Shown piece after piece: positions 30,649 to 41,782 of a stretch of 64,000 nt of DNA. Within the stretch, counting starts at the first letter, position 1. The number at the start of each line of letters is the position of its first letter. This stretch comes from Adiantum capillus-veneris (Eukaryota > Streptophyta > Polypodiopsida > Polypodiales > Pteridaceae), in assembly GCA_014529385.2 (NCBI GenBank), contig CM043962.1, positions 127,789,470 to 127,853,469 on the forward strand, given 5' to 3'. The position numbers and the translations under genes were made by a program. Below the pieces are notes generated by a model. The model was not told where the DNA came from, searched no databases, and saw only the letters and a list, made by a program, of their open reading frames with translations.

Positions 30649-32997
30649 ACCAACCTGATAGCCCAAGTACCTAATTGCAGTCCCTGGGGGAATCCACCTG
30701 AAATCCTCACCTAGCATCCAATCAGGCGTAGGAGCACTACCAACCGAGAAAGCCACTGTCTTTCTCCAGTTGATCAGTGCACTAGATGCACAACAGAAAG
30801 TCTCAAGAGCCTGCTCACACCTGTGAAGGTTGGCCTCCTGGCCATCCAAGTACAAGGCTAAGTCGTCTGCAAACTCAACGTCCAGTAGCTCATCTTCTCG
30901 AATAGGGAGCACTAAGCCACGTAAACCAACCTGCTGTGAAACCAAAAACCTGCTCATCGCCTCAGCATAGAACAAAAAGAGGAAGGGGGCAAGAGGGCAG
31001 CCGCGTCTGACCGAAGTGTGAGCATGAAACGATCACCTCTACCTCCTGACAAAAGCACCTGACTGTGTGTCCGTCTATACAAAGCTGACACCCCTCTGAT
31101 CCATGCATCTGAGAAGCCCATCCTGCATAGAGTGCCCTCCAAAAGGTCCCTGTCAACTCTGTCGTAGGCCTTCTCAAAATCGAGAAGAAGAATCACTAGA
31201 TCCTCACCACGGAGCTAGCGAGGACAGAAGGCTCCCAAAAAGTAAAGATGTTGTTAAGGATACTACGCTCCTTGACAAAAGCTGTCTGAGTCCCATGTAT
31301 AATGCTCTCTAGAAGTGACTGAATCCTCAAACTCACAGCCTTGGCAAGAATTTTGTAGGCTGAGTTGAGGATGGTGATGGGGCGCCACTGTCGAATCTCA
31401 TCCAAGGAGCCACCCTCCTTGGGAATGAGGTAGATGAGGCCCTCACTCATGCTATCAGGCATCTCTCCTATGGGTGCAGGATGTAATGAAAAGCACTGCA
31501 GAGATCTGAGCCAAGCAAGTCCCAGTGCTCCAAGAAAAAGCTGGGAGTCAAGCCATCCTCACCTAGACAGCTACCACGGGGGAGTGCTCTAAGAGCCGTG
31601 TGTGGCTCCTCTAGCTGAAGAGGCAGCTCGATCTTTTTGGCGCATCTTCTCAATCACAAGACAAGGCATCTGTGCCCACACTTGCTCTCTGCATGCATCC
31701 TGACGCTCGGACTGAGGCTCTGCAGACAGTAAATCACGGTAGAAGTCAGTAGCAACTGCACGCATGTCCTCTGGCTCTGAAGCAACTGACTTGTTCCTCA
31801 ACTGACTAACGTTGGCATGCTTATGCCGAGGTCCCACTGCCTCAAAGAAAGCACATGTCACTCTGTCACCCACGTGGGTCCACTAAGATGCCTATCGATG
31901 GAAAGCAAACTCATGGCGCCTTTCCTCTGTGCTGACGAGCTCCTGGCGAGCCTACTGTAACCGCTCCTCCAATCGAGGACTGTTTGGATGCTGCTCTTGC
32001 ATCCTCTGCAAGGAAGCAACTCCCCGTCGGAGATGTTGCTCCTCTTCTCTCGCTGCAGCGAGGCGAGCCGAAGGCTCTTGAAGAAAGACTCAACTAAGTT
32101 GAGCAAGTCCCGAGGCCACTCTGTCAGCAGGAGAATCCTACATGTCTAAGCTCTCTGTCTAGAGAGCCTCCACTCGCTCTCTAAGCGCCGAGTCCAACAA
32201 GACTCTCTCTGGGATACAAAGCATCATGCGCCCCCTCGTCTGTCTATCAATCACTGTAAGGATCACTGGAGCATGGTCCGAAAAGGAAGTCCCTGCCAGA
32301 ATGTCAACTGTCCCACCCCAAGTCACAGAAGTGATCACTAGTGTAGAAGCGATCTATCCGAGATAGATTCACGCCTCCCACTCTACGGTCGAACGAGAGA
32401 AGGTCAGGTTGTCTGGGGGCCTCACAAAGATGGAATGCTACCACACATCTGAAACCCGCGTCATACAAAACTCTCCCAAGCTGCCAGCTCAACTCCATGC
32501 ACAGTAGTATGGCTTACCATCAATCCTGTATTCCTCCAACATGTTGAAGTCACCCCCTATGCACCATTGCTCTGCGCCTGCGCAGAGACTCAACAATCTG
32601 AGACCAAAACTCTGCACGTGCACTAGCCACATTGGGCACATAGATGTTGAGGAAGCCCACGAGACAACCCTGAATCTGCATAGTGATCCACTGAGCCTTG
32701 CCTGGCACAATAATCCGTCTGTCCACAATGGCGTGCTGCAAAGAATTTGCAATAGTCATACGTACCCTGCCCTGGATGCCTCCATGTCCAAATGCAACTG
32801 ATGAAAAGTCTCATATCGTCCACGCAAAAGATGACCACAACGTCTAATGCGGCTCTCACACAGATGATGCCTTGTAGCATAAGAAGGTCAATCTCTTCTC
32901 CCACATGGCATCGCTGAAGCTCCTGACGTAGTCGGCCCCTTTGACGCTGAAACTGGGGCCCACCTAATCCCTGTACGTTCCATGAGACGATCCTCAT
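30649..32997 (-). pseudogene. LINE-1 ORF2: endonuclease and N-terminal RT
   Basis: The start at 32997 gives MRIVSWNVQGLGGPQFQRQR, the N-terminus of L1 apurinic endonucleases. Later endonuclease words are GFLNIYVPN, IGGDFNMLE (32489-32600), SRIDRFYTSDHF and a SFSDHAPVILT-like end near 32280. RT words: SEGLIYLIPKEGGSLDEIRQ with WRPITILNSAYKI (31196-31462), LLDFEKAYDRVDRDLL (30954-31196), CPLAPFLFLFYAEAMSRFL, and catalytic EFADDLALYLDG (about 30862-30876). Frames shift many times. It continues at 24669 downwards after TRGAG-1. Confidence 0.88.
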
Positions 32998-33399
32998 GGG
33001 GAGCGAGGGAGAATTGATGTTGCCGCAGCAGCTAACCGTGCTATCTTCGAGGCTCGCTTGGATGGGGAGTAATCCACACCCGAGCGTCTTCGAGATAGGC
33101 GTGACTGCAAAGAGTGTCTATCCCAAGCCCAAGTAGACCGAGCCGTGCGTAAAGCAACCTCCTCGGTCCAGGAGTCCTCATATATGTGTACATAGCACGG
33201 CGGGCTCTGCGTGTCAGCAAAAAAGTGAACCACAATGTGTCTACATCTTGCTACGTCTAGATGTGTCACAACAAACCTGGCCAATGGCCAAAGAGTCTGA
33301 AACCCCTAGGTCTCCCGTATAACGGGAGAACTCTAGGGCCTGTGTCTGCAACCACTCCAACATTGAGTCTATAGTCCACTTAGCTTGGTCCCTGCCGCA

Positions 33400-34598
33400 T
33401 AGGAACCGCTAAGTCCAAGGCCTCTATCTTCCTAGCTGCATGAACAACACATGAACTCTGAAGCAGGCTGCCTCAAGGTCTGGTGAGGGGTCGTTGAGAA
33501 ACGGTGTAAAGTCGTAGGCAAAGAAATCCCAATGGCGACGAATGTCGAAGCTCGTCAGACCACGAGGTATTGCTGCAAAGGGAGACGTCTGCACCAGAAG
33601 AGGGGGTCGCAAGAAAGGCTGCCCCTCTCTTGCTAATCGACTCGTGGCAAAGGCGCTGCCAAGAGATCTCCTAGCAGCTAAGGAAGGCCCTGCCACCTAG
33701 GACGGCTGCGGGACTGGAGCGGAAGCAGGTGAGGGAGCAGGGGGGGGAGAGAAGGGAGAGAGGGGGGGCGAGGGGGATCGACAAAGGTAGGAGGGCGAGA
33801 TGGAGAGGCAGAGGGAGAAGGACAAGGAGGAGGGACGGAAGAGGGGGGAGACTTGGAGGGAGGAGGGGCTATCGAGGGTGAGGCTGGAGCAGGGGTCTCG
33901 TCCTGCTGAAGAGGGTCGAATCTGTTCCCCGTGGGAACCCACTGTTGCTAGGCAGGAGCCTAAGGACCACTCTGAGTGCTAGGCTGGCGCGGCAGCCCTT
34001 GCCGACGTCAACCACGAACTTGCTGCCAGCCCTCCTTTGCTTGAGCCCTAGGCTCGGAGGGTGGCTCTGCCTACGTACTCTGTGACTTTGCCTGCTGCTG
34101 CTGGCCAGCCCTTGAGGGCTAGGGCTGGGGCTGGGGCTGGGGCTGGGGCTGGGGCTGGGGCTGGGGCTGTGTGGGTGTCTTCCGTGGACAGGCCTTCGCA
34201 AGATGGCCCATCTGTCGACAAATGAAACACTGATTCGGGAGGCCTGAATACTCTACGCTCTGTCTGAACCAGCCCCCACTCACCCGAGGAAGAAGGATAA
34301 CCTTGGGGAGAGTGTGGGTGTCCCTAACCAGAACACGTACTGAGGGAATGTCGGCCGCCTTGGTAGCTACCGAGGCTGCCGTGCGAGGTGTCTCCAGGAC
34401 AGTCCCAATTTTTGAACCTATCTTGGACAAAAGTGTCAAGTACTCCCTCCTCAAACCAGGAAAGCAGACGGAGATGGGAAGGTCTGTCTCCTCTACGAGA
34501 ATATCTGAAGCTGGGCCAAAACAATGTCTCCACTGTTGAAAGTGAGCTCGAATTGCTCGGATGGTCAAGGGGCTCATCGCGATGACCTTGGACGCCAT
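33400..34598 (-). pseudogene. LINE-1 ORF1 (RNA-binding, zinc knuckle)
   Basis: The frame 34119-34598 starts MASKVIAMSPLTIRAIRAHF and carries a CX2CX4HX4C knuckle, CFICRQMGHLAKAC (Cys124, Cys127, His132, Cys137), then a Pro-Gln repeat. ORF1 of plant L1 binds LINE RNA. Downstream the frame breaks into proline/serine-rich pieces to about 33400 and then GC-rich linker, before ORF2 begins at 32997. Confidence 0.75.
34115..34172. repeat. GGGGCT hexanucleotide repeat, about nine units
   Basis: Tandem GGGGCT on the plus strand. On the minus strand AGCCCC encodes alternating Pro-Gln just after the LINE-1 ORF1 knuckle. Runs of four G every six bases could form a G-quadruplex in single-stranded DNA or RNA. 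Confidence 0.93.
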
Positions 34599-34779
34599 CT
34601 CAAAGGTCTCAAACTCTATCTGATAGTAGCCTCGTCCGAGGAACTAAACGTCCAAGATCTTGCCCACCTTAGCAAGAAGGCGGGCCTGGAGAAGATCACG
34701 CCACTCTCCTCTGCTGGTTCTGGTGCCGAGAATCTTGCAGATGACGGAGGTCGCCTACAGGCGTTCCACCTTTACGGCT

Positions 34780-35216
34780 AGGCTAGCTTGCTCTGTCGGT
34801 GATAGAGCAAGTCGAATGGTGGGCTCGGCGGGGTCGGGCAAGGGGACTTCATTGGAGTTCCTCTATGGCGGAGCTTGAGCTTCCATCTGTGTCTACTGCT
34901 GTGAAGAAGAGGCAAAGAATCGTCGGCGAAGGGGGAAACTCTTGTTGGGCTGAGCACGTCGAGAGTGTTGGCGAGGCCCGACAAGCAGGAGTGGCTAAAG
35001 GTAAAGTGAAGGCGGGCGGGGCAATGGCTAACGGCTACGTGCAGGCAGGCGGACAGGGCAGCGGCGGGGGACGGGCGGGCAGCGGGTGGGTCTGGCAACA
35101 GGTAGCGGGCAGGGCAGAGCGCGCAGGGGGGCTGTGCGCAGGAGGAGGGGCGGAGGGGGGGGGGGTGGGGGGGGGGGGTGTGCAGCGAGCTCTTGGGGCT
35201 CCTACTCCAACAAATT
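34780..35216 (-). other. LINE-1 5' region, GC-rich with G-run
   Basis: Upstream of ORF1 the plus strand is G-rich (GGGCGG words at 35010-35110 and near-continuous G from 35156 to 35179). No domain is visible in the minus frame 34778-35098. The change to AT-richer DNA at about 35217 is taken as the 5' edge of the LINE. Confidence 0.5.
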
Positions 35217-36018
35217 AACTAAAGCAAATCAAAAGTCTCTTCTCGCAATACTCAATCAAAGAACTCGAATTTGCATGAGGTCCTTCAATATGCTCTTCCA
35301 AGAAAAAAAGAGGCAGCTCAATTCCTCGAATCATTTTCTTTACAAACTTGCGAAGGCTGCTAGCATCTTGCAAACACTACTCAAAGACATCCTCAGTACA
35401 TTCATGCTTGGACAACTAGAACTCAGTGCGTGTTCTCTTTCTTGTAGTCTTCCTCAACCTCGGTTTACAGTACTGTCCACAAAATGATAGTAGTGCTATG
35501 GGTTCCTTTTTTGTCAGCAGGTTTTTCAAAGAACAAAGAGCGAAAACAAATGCAGGTACCGTTACTTGGAAAGCAACAAGCTCAGAAGTAATACTCACTT
35601 TCCCTACACTTTTGCATTTGGAATATCACAAGAAAGAGGATGTGTGCTTTCCTTCTTGATTTTGGTTCTTTGAATACGCTTTTCTCAAAGTGTCGCAAAG
35701 AAATATACTGCATATTAACAGTGAGCTTAGGAAACTGTCATTGATTTCATCAGACCCTCTTTTTACTGTAGCTTGTGTTTCCTTCCTCTGTAGCAGTCTA
35801 TGAATAACCAAATTCTACACCCTCACGCTGAAGACTTCCCCTTATTGGCAACAAAGCCTTGCAACCCACCAGTGTTTGATCCCTGCAAGAGATGAAATAA
35901 GAGTGAGAATTCTATTGGCCTTTTTGTCAAGCTTGCACTTTGAAGTTTGTAGCTCGAGCACATAATAGTTTCCTTGTGCAGGTACATGACTACCAATCAC
36001 CATATTATAGCTCTTTAA

Positions 36019-36066
<48 letters not shown>

Positions 36067-36400
36067 CTGAAAGGTGAATGCAAGATCCCATTGGCTATAC
36101 TAAACAGCCTTGCTGGACGCAGTAGTACACTGCAAATGAGTAAAATGCAACAAGCGATCTGCCATCAAGATGGCTCATAAGAAGAGTGCAAGATCAATCT
36201 CTTGGGTGCTCGGAAGACTATTTACATGGTATGAGCTCTTGTCATGCCTAAATGATTGTTCCAAAATAGACACTTATAAGATTATGCTTGAAGTTTAGCG
36301 TGGGATACTTCTTGAACATCCAAATGTTTTGCATGATCAACAACAGAGCGAGTATGTTGTGGAGAACAAGTAGATTGGTAGACCAAAAGCATGTGAAACC
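35217..36400. other. Unassigned DNA with a CT microsatellite
   Basis: A (CT)n run of about 20 units lies at 36020-36062. The frame 35426-35659 (77 codons, MRVLFLVVFLNLGLQYC) begins with a hydrophobic stretch but has no recognised domain or context. No gene is called. Confidence 0.4.
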
Positions 36401-36553
36401 AGCAAACGTTGGCAAACCTTGTAGCGACTCTGGTAGATTGTATTGCCTACTTCAGTAGTCATGCTTGGAGCCATTTGTTTTGGGCACGAAGTAGCTTAAA
36501 TACTCTTTTTCAACGTAAATTGAAGGTAATGGTTATCGACATTTTAAGTCACT

Positions 36554-37295
36554 GTGACTGCTTCCAGGACAAACGACTCTATACCTATTGCATGTTTGAT
36601 TGGTGGGCTCTTCCATGAGCACTCTCTCCCACAAGTCATCACTTCTATGGAGCTATGGGGTCAATATGCATCATCTCTCTACACAATCTCAGGGCAGCCA
36701 CCTCTTCCGGATGCACCAGCGCCATGCCCAGACACATGTGCTTTCTTTACTGCCAAGATGGTAAAGAAAGTCATTGACAAGATGAAGACTAGGATAGCAT
36801 ATGATCACGATGGCCCGGTAGTAGAGCATTTTATACATGCCAAAGATTTGCTTGCATAGCTTCTAGCAGTGATGCTCAACCGTGCCATGTGCGAGGGCCT
36901 ACTTGATACTTGGAGTTTGTCTACGATTGTACCTATCTTCAAGTCAGGGTACCCTATGGAGCGTAGGAACTACTGCACTATCATGATTGGACACACATTG
37001 GCACGATTGTATGCATCCATCCTTGAGTAGCAATTGAGTAAATGGGTAGAGAGGGAGGGTGTACGGGCAGTAGGGGAGGCAGGATTCAAGAGAGGTTTCT
37101 CTACTCTTGATCATATTATGACACTCAGAGCCATTATTTAAGAGGGGAGATCACGTGCGAGACGGTTCAATTGTTGCTTTGTGGACTTCCACAAAGCCTT
37201 CAATACAGTGCCCAAAGCTAGATTGATGCGCAAATTGCAAGAGATGGGGGTTCCAAAAGAGTTGATTTGGGGGGATCATGGCTCTATTGAAATCG
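36554..37295 (+). pseudogene. LINE-2: second LINE reverse transcriptase fragment
   Basis: The plus frame contains RIAYDHDGPVVEHFIHAKDL, then after a TAG LSTIVPIFKSGYPMERRNYC, MIGHTLARLYASIL, EAGFKRGFSTLDHIMTLRAI and FNCCFVDFHKAFNTVPKARL. These are the RT fingers and palm A of a non-LTR element different from LINE-1. They match the pattern YRTI-GHTLAKLY, AGFR-STLDHILTLR, CCFVDFRKAFDTVPR. Stops at 36857, 37028 and 37139 occupy probable Gln or Glu codons. The fragment ends near ELIWGIMALLKSA at about 37295, before the catalytic FADD, where LTR-like DNA begins. Confidence 0.8.
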
Positions 37296-37299
37296 GCCC

Positions 37300-37760
37300 G
37301 TAGGGCGGTAGACGTTAGCTTTTACCCAATTCTTTAACACTTGACTAAAGCAATGACTTAAAAGGAATCTCTAAATGGGAATGGGATTACACTTCAAAAC
37401 AAAAGCACGGCCAGGAAGCTAGAATGCTCCCAATCAGACAGCGACACCTGTAGGCCCCAAAGGTGGCACCCCTTTCGGTATTTCTTTATTCTTTAACAGA
37501 GGGAATAAAACCTGTGATTTCCTACAAGCTGTCCCGCACAATCTGGGATGAATTCCATTTGTTCTGGCCTGATTTTGGCAACATAACTGTACTAGGACGC
37601 TTCACAGTCACTATCCCCACGCAATAGATGACTTTTCCGACGCATACAAACACTTTGCAAAACCTTGCAAGAATCTGCAGCACGTTGATTTTTCTGTTTT
37701 CTGCCTCGAAAATGCGCAGATCACCTCTGCAACGGTCCCTTCACATCCCCGAACCTCCTG
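37300..37760 (-). mobile_element. LTR-like fragment related to the Gypsy-A LTR family
   Basis: Shares CACTTCAAAACAA, then GGCCCCAAAGGTGG and CACCCCTTTCGGTATTTCTT with 8850-8946 in the same order, so it is probably an LTR of a related minus-strand element. Ends and duplication were not found. Confidence 0.5.
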
Positions 37761-38299
37761 GGGGTATTAGAGACCGTTTAGGGCCGAAACCCTAAACCTG
37801 CAAAAATACACAACAGGTTGCAATTCCTTGTTTTCGTTTCGCGTGTCAGTTGCATCCGTAGCAAGTTCTCGAGCTCCCGCACCTATAGGGCTACTTGCCC
37901 TTTGAATCGGACGAGATTTCTCACGTGAAACCTCTCCGAATTCACCTGTACTTGCGGGGGATTAGCCGCTAGCTAATCCAGTACCTGTGCAAGAGGCTCT
38001 TGCCTCGGCAATCGCACGTGAACCCACACAGCTGTACATAGGTCAAATGGGAAGCCCACTTGAGGGGCATAACATAACTGCTCGTAGGGAGGAGAGAGCA
38101 GTGCGTAGCGTGCAGGGCATCACTCCTAGCACCGCACTATACATAAGAGGGAAATGAAGCACTCCATAGCTCTTAACCTGTGTGACAGGAAACTTGCAAA
38201 TGAGCCTCCCAGCTATAAATTCAGCGCCACTTCTTCTTGTATGAGGAAAGTACACAAAAATGTGCCACTTGGCGCGTCAACAAGCCATTTCCAACCTTT

Positions 38300-38793
38300 A
38301 GACACCGCAGAACAAGTCCCAAACCTCGAAGATCTCACCTTCTCGCAGCAGATCCTCGTCGCACGGTCAGATCCAACGAAGTTTGCATATTCATCCCGGA
38401 AAACGTAGATTTCAGCATCTGCGTGTTCAACGCGTCGTCGTCGCATCGTCGTCATCGACATAGAGTCAGAATTTAGCAGATAAAGATTTGCAGATTTTAG
38501 CCCTTAGCATTTTCAAATTTCAGCTCGTCTCGTCGTCGTCCTCATCGTTGTCGACATCGTCGGCAAGTCTAAGCATTGTAGAGATTTGTGCAATCATAAG
38601 TAGACCGCTTTAGCTATAAAGAGTGGGGCCTTCGGAGGAGGGTTTGACATCATTCTACTTTGTTTGTGTCCATTGCACTCTCTCACTAAAGGAACAGAAG
38701 GCTCTCCCTTCTATAAGTAAAAGAAACCTTGAGCACAGTTCGGAGCACTCATCTTGAGCAAAGTTCAACATTTCACTTCCGCTGCACTTTACA
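38300..38793 (+). mobile_element. Truncated LTR of the TRGAG-1 family
   Basis: Matches the 3' part of the TRGAG-1 LTR (about 25350-25959): CTCACCTTCTCGCAGCAG, CAGCATCTGCGTGTTCA, GTGGGGCCTTCGGAGGAGGG and CCTTGAGCACAGTTCGGAGC, ending GCTGCACTTTACA. Divergence is much higher than between the two TRGAG-1 LTRs, so this is an older relative. No primer site follows, so it is the 3' end of an element or a solo LTR. Confidence 0.8.
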
Positions 38794-40119
38794 GCGAGAA
38801 CCACAGACAAACATTGTCAATCCGTGGGATGTAGCTGACCCGACTAGTGCATGGAGGCTGCAAGAGATAGCTAATCTCTCGGAAAATCCAAGTCTAAGCC
38901 GTTCCTACCTATCTCAGTCTCAAATGTGTGTCAGACATCAAAAGCTACTTTCCTTACCGCAAGCTTGTTCTGATGATTCGGGATAGCTACGAGTCTCCGA
39001 ATGCAACGAAACTTTATGCCTAGCATGAGCAGCGTATCCTTAACGCTCCCGTGTATTCAAATGTCATTTTTGACACTCGGACAAAATCGTGCCTAGGATA
39101 AACAACTTATTTTAGGTCAGTTAGTTTCGGACTCCGAAGCACTCTATAGCTTCCTTTAGACGTGCTCTACCTATTTTTAAGGTCAAAAACAAGTTTTGGT
39201 GTGTGTATGATGCATAGGGAGCAAAAACAGCTTGGAGACAGCACGACTAAAATCACACTTTCATCGCAAGAAACTTGTGTTAAATGGAAGAGCTTTCACC
39301 TGCAAACGCGTTGGTATGCTCGGAATAGCAATGCAACATCGTATGAGAGAGACATGAAGATTTAAAGAAACAGTAGACTCACATTGAGCTTCTGTAGCAA
39401 ACGCTTACTTTCATTATCCAAAACTTAGGTTTTTAATTACAAAAGTTGGCTTTTATACCTTAACCAAGGTTCAAAGAATGGATTTCTAGCTATTTGGGCT
39501 CAATACAAAGCTTAGAAACTGCATATGATTACAAACTTGGAGGCCTTGAACCCCTTTAGACTCATTGGCAATCAATAATATTACAATGGCTTTGGACTTT
39601 GGGGGATTTTTCAGTGATACAAAGGAATTTAATACGTTTGATTGGCTTTAAAAAATGGGTGACATCCCTTTTGATGCTCTTTCTCCGGCTCTTGTTAGTT
39701 GAGCAACTAACATTCCCTCTTTTACAAACTGCTGATGTGTCAAAGCCCTGAAGAATGGAGCCAACTTGCAAATCTTAGCCGAGGGGCCTAAACCCTGAGA
39801 AGAACAAGTAACAAAAGAAGAAGTCCTACCAACTTATGGGGACCCCGTCCGATGGGGCCCACCTGACATAAAGGCATATAAATAAAGCAGGACCAACACA
39901 CACAGTCCGGATTTTTGCAAAATGCACTGATGTGGCAGAACCGTTCGGATTTTCGCAAACGCATTGACAGGGCTGACGTGGCAGTTGTACGGATTTTCAT
40001 AAATCGCGCTGACAGATTTTGGCGCTTTTTGGACCAATTGCTTTTGAGTTTGAAGCTTTTCACTGTAATTGCTTTTTAGGCCAAGGGCCTCTAAATATAA
40101 GGTTAGGACTCATTCTCTG
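38794..40119. other. Unassigned AT-rich DNA with short direct repeats
   Basis: No gene recognised. The motif CGGATTTT(T/C)GCAAA with TGACGTGGCAG recurs between 39907 and 40015. ATATAAGG near 40094 looks TATA-like, and the stretch may be the remains of another LTR, but no partner copy is present. The frames at 39162-39365 and 39788-40063 have no domain. Confidence 0.4.
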
Positions 40120-41504
40120 TGTCACGTGCACATGGCTGTGTGTGCCACGTGGACATACTTCATCGACTTCCAGAGCCAGGTTTCCCCTTCTTCCTAGAAA
40201 GGGATGTCTAGAATCCTAGGAGGATTAGTATCGGCAATTTTGTGAGCCTGTTCGCAAGACCTTCATGTTCGGACAAATCCATTAGATTAGGTTTTCCAAT
40301 TTGGAACCCTCTTGCATAAATGGTTTGTATACGCGTTTTGACAAATGTTATTACACTACGGTGGGCATCTGGCATGGTGAGCATGTAGTTCTAGGTTAGA
40401 GGAATCCGACGTGCCAGACCGCGCGTCAGTCGAGTTCCCGGGTGGGCGGATGTGCGATAGTTGCACCCAGATTTGGACCCCTGGACTTATTTTTAATAAA
40501 TCATTTTTATGATTTATTTGTTGGAAAACCTGGTGGACAGTTGCCCTACCTCAACCTAAATTAATTCATAAGGCCTATGCCTCACCTATAAAGGGAGCAG
40601 GAGAGCTCCCATTTGGAGACAAGTTGCAGAAGGAAGTTGCAGAAGATTGAGCAAGCGCTAGCAGGAGACTACATATCAACCTAGCGTTTTCACATCAAAT
40701 CAGCCTTGACGTTTTTGGCAAGAAGTCCTAGCGTTTGCAGGTTTCAGCCCTTGCGTCAGCCTTAGCCTTGCAGATCAGCTAGCGTTTTCAGTTTTCAGCC
40801 CATTCCGTCTCGCGAACGGTGCGAGATCTGCTAACGTTGTCTATTCCCATTGCGGTCCGGTACTTCGGCAGCCCATCGAGCCTCCTCTCGGCCATTCCCT
40901 CGCCGGCATCGAGTGCTCACATTGCTGCCCATCATCGCCGTCATCGAGATCTGTGTTTTTAGCCCTGCTCTACGTGAGAGATCTGCTGCATTTCGTCACA
41001 GATCTGCGTTTTTGCAGCCATCATTCACCCCTTTATTCCTCTCAGATCGGGAGCGCAAATCAGCCCCAAATCTACCCTTGGTGGCCATCCGCAATCCCAC
41101 ATTGAGAAGGATCCAAAGGTGCATCAAATCAGCCCCGGAGGTGCCTTTTCCCGAGGAGTTACCGCGGTGATTTGTCGTCGTCAAGCCATTAGAGTCTTCA
41201 TTGAGGTATTGCATTGTGTATACATTCCATTTACGCAATCTAAAGCAAATACCACATCGGTAACGGTGTGGGGGGCCCTTGAGAGGGTTGGTTGGGACCC
41301 CATCGGGTGTGGCTCTATTCTTATCTCTCTTTCTCTCTCCCTCTACACATCTCTATTGCATTCTCTCAACCCCTCTCTGCAAGGGAACATAAAAGGAACA
41401 TTCATTGAAGTACAAAGCATTCACTAACGCAAGGAAAGAAGGAAAGGATTTTGTGGAAGTGTAAAACTAGATCTTCACCATTTTTAATTCTGCTGCACCT
41501 GACA
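40120..41504 (+). repeat. TRGAG-2 5' LTR (1,385 bp)
   Basis: Starts TGTCACGTGCACATGGCTGT, ends GCTGCACCTGACA. A TATAAA box at 40587-40592 is the likely promoter. The first ~735 bp pair with 44295-45030. Its end words resemble the TRGAG-1 LTR (TTCTGCTGCACCTGACA against CTGCACCTAACA), which supports a common ancestry. Confidence 0.9.
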
Positions 41505-41782
41505 TTGGTATCAGAGCTTTGAAGATTTTGCACTAATCCGCTAATCCACAAGTTTTTTTCTGTCTTGTGTTTTTGGTTGTGTTGGCAGCCCTTCGGTGTA
41601 TACTCCTCCCACTCTTGGAACAGCAGGCCTGCCATTGCGCGTAGAGCCGTGCGCCTTGAGCATCGAAAAATAGCAACCAATTGTATACCGCGTGTTGCAT
41701 GCGGGGTGCGTCGATGAGGGGGTAGATAGTCTCTCGAAGATTAGTCTGCGACCTTCCTTGAACCAAGAGGAGAAATCCTTGC

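Larger units (their letters stand above)
22981..35216 (-). mobile_element. LINE-1: L1-type LINE split by TRGAG-1
   Basis: About 6.3 kb of LINE sequence on the minus strand once the 5,969-bp TRGAG-1 insertion is removed, the normal size of a plant L1. Order from the high end: GC-rich 5' region, ORF1 with zinc knuckle, ORF2 with apurinic-type endonuclease (MRIVSWNVQGLGG), RT with FADD, and zf-RVT. No target duplication or 3' poly-A was identified. Multiple shifts and stops show it is dead. Confidence 0.85.

Noticed and set aside
34115-34172. Alternating Pro-Gln peptide as a separate repeat protein
   Set aside because: It is the translation of a hexanucleotide microsatellite inside LINE ORF1.
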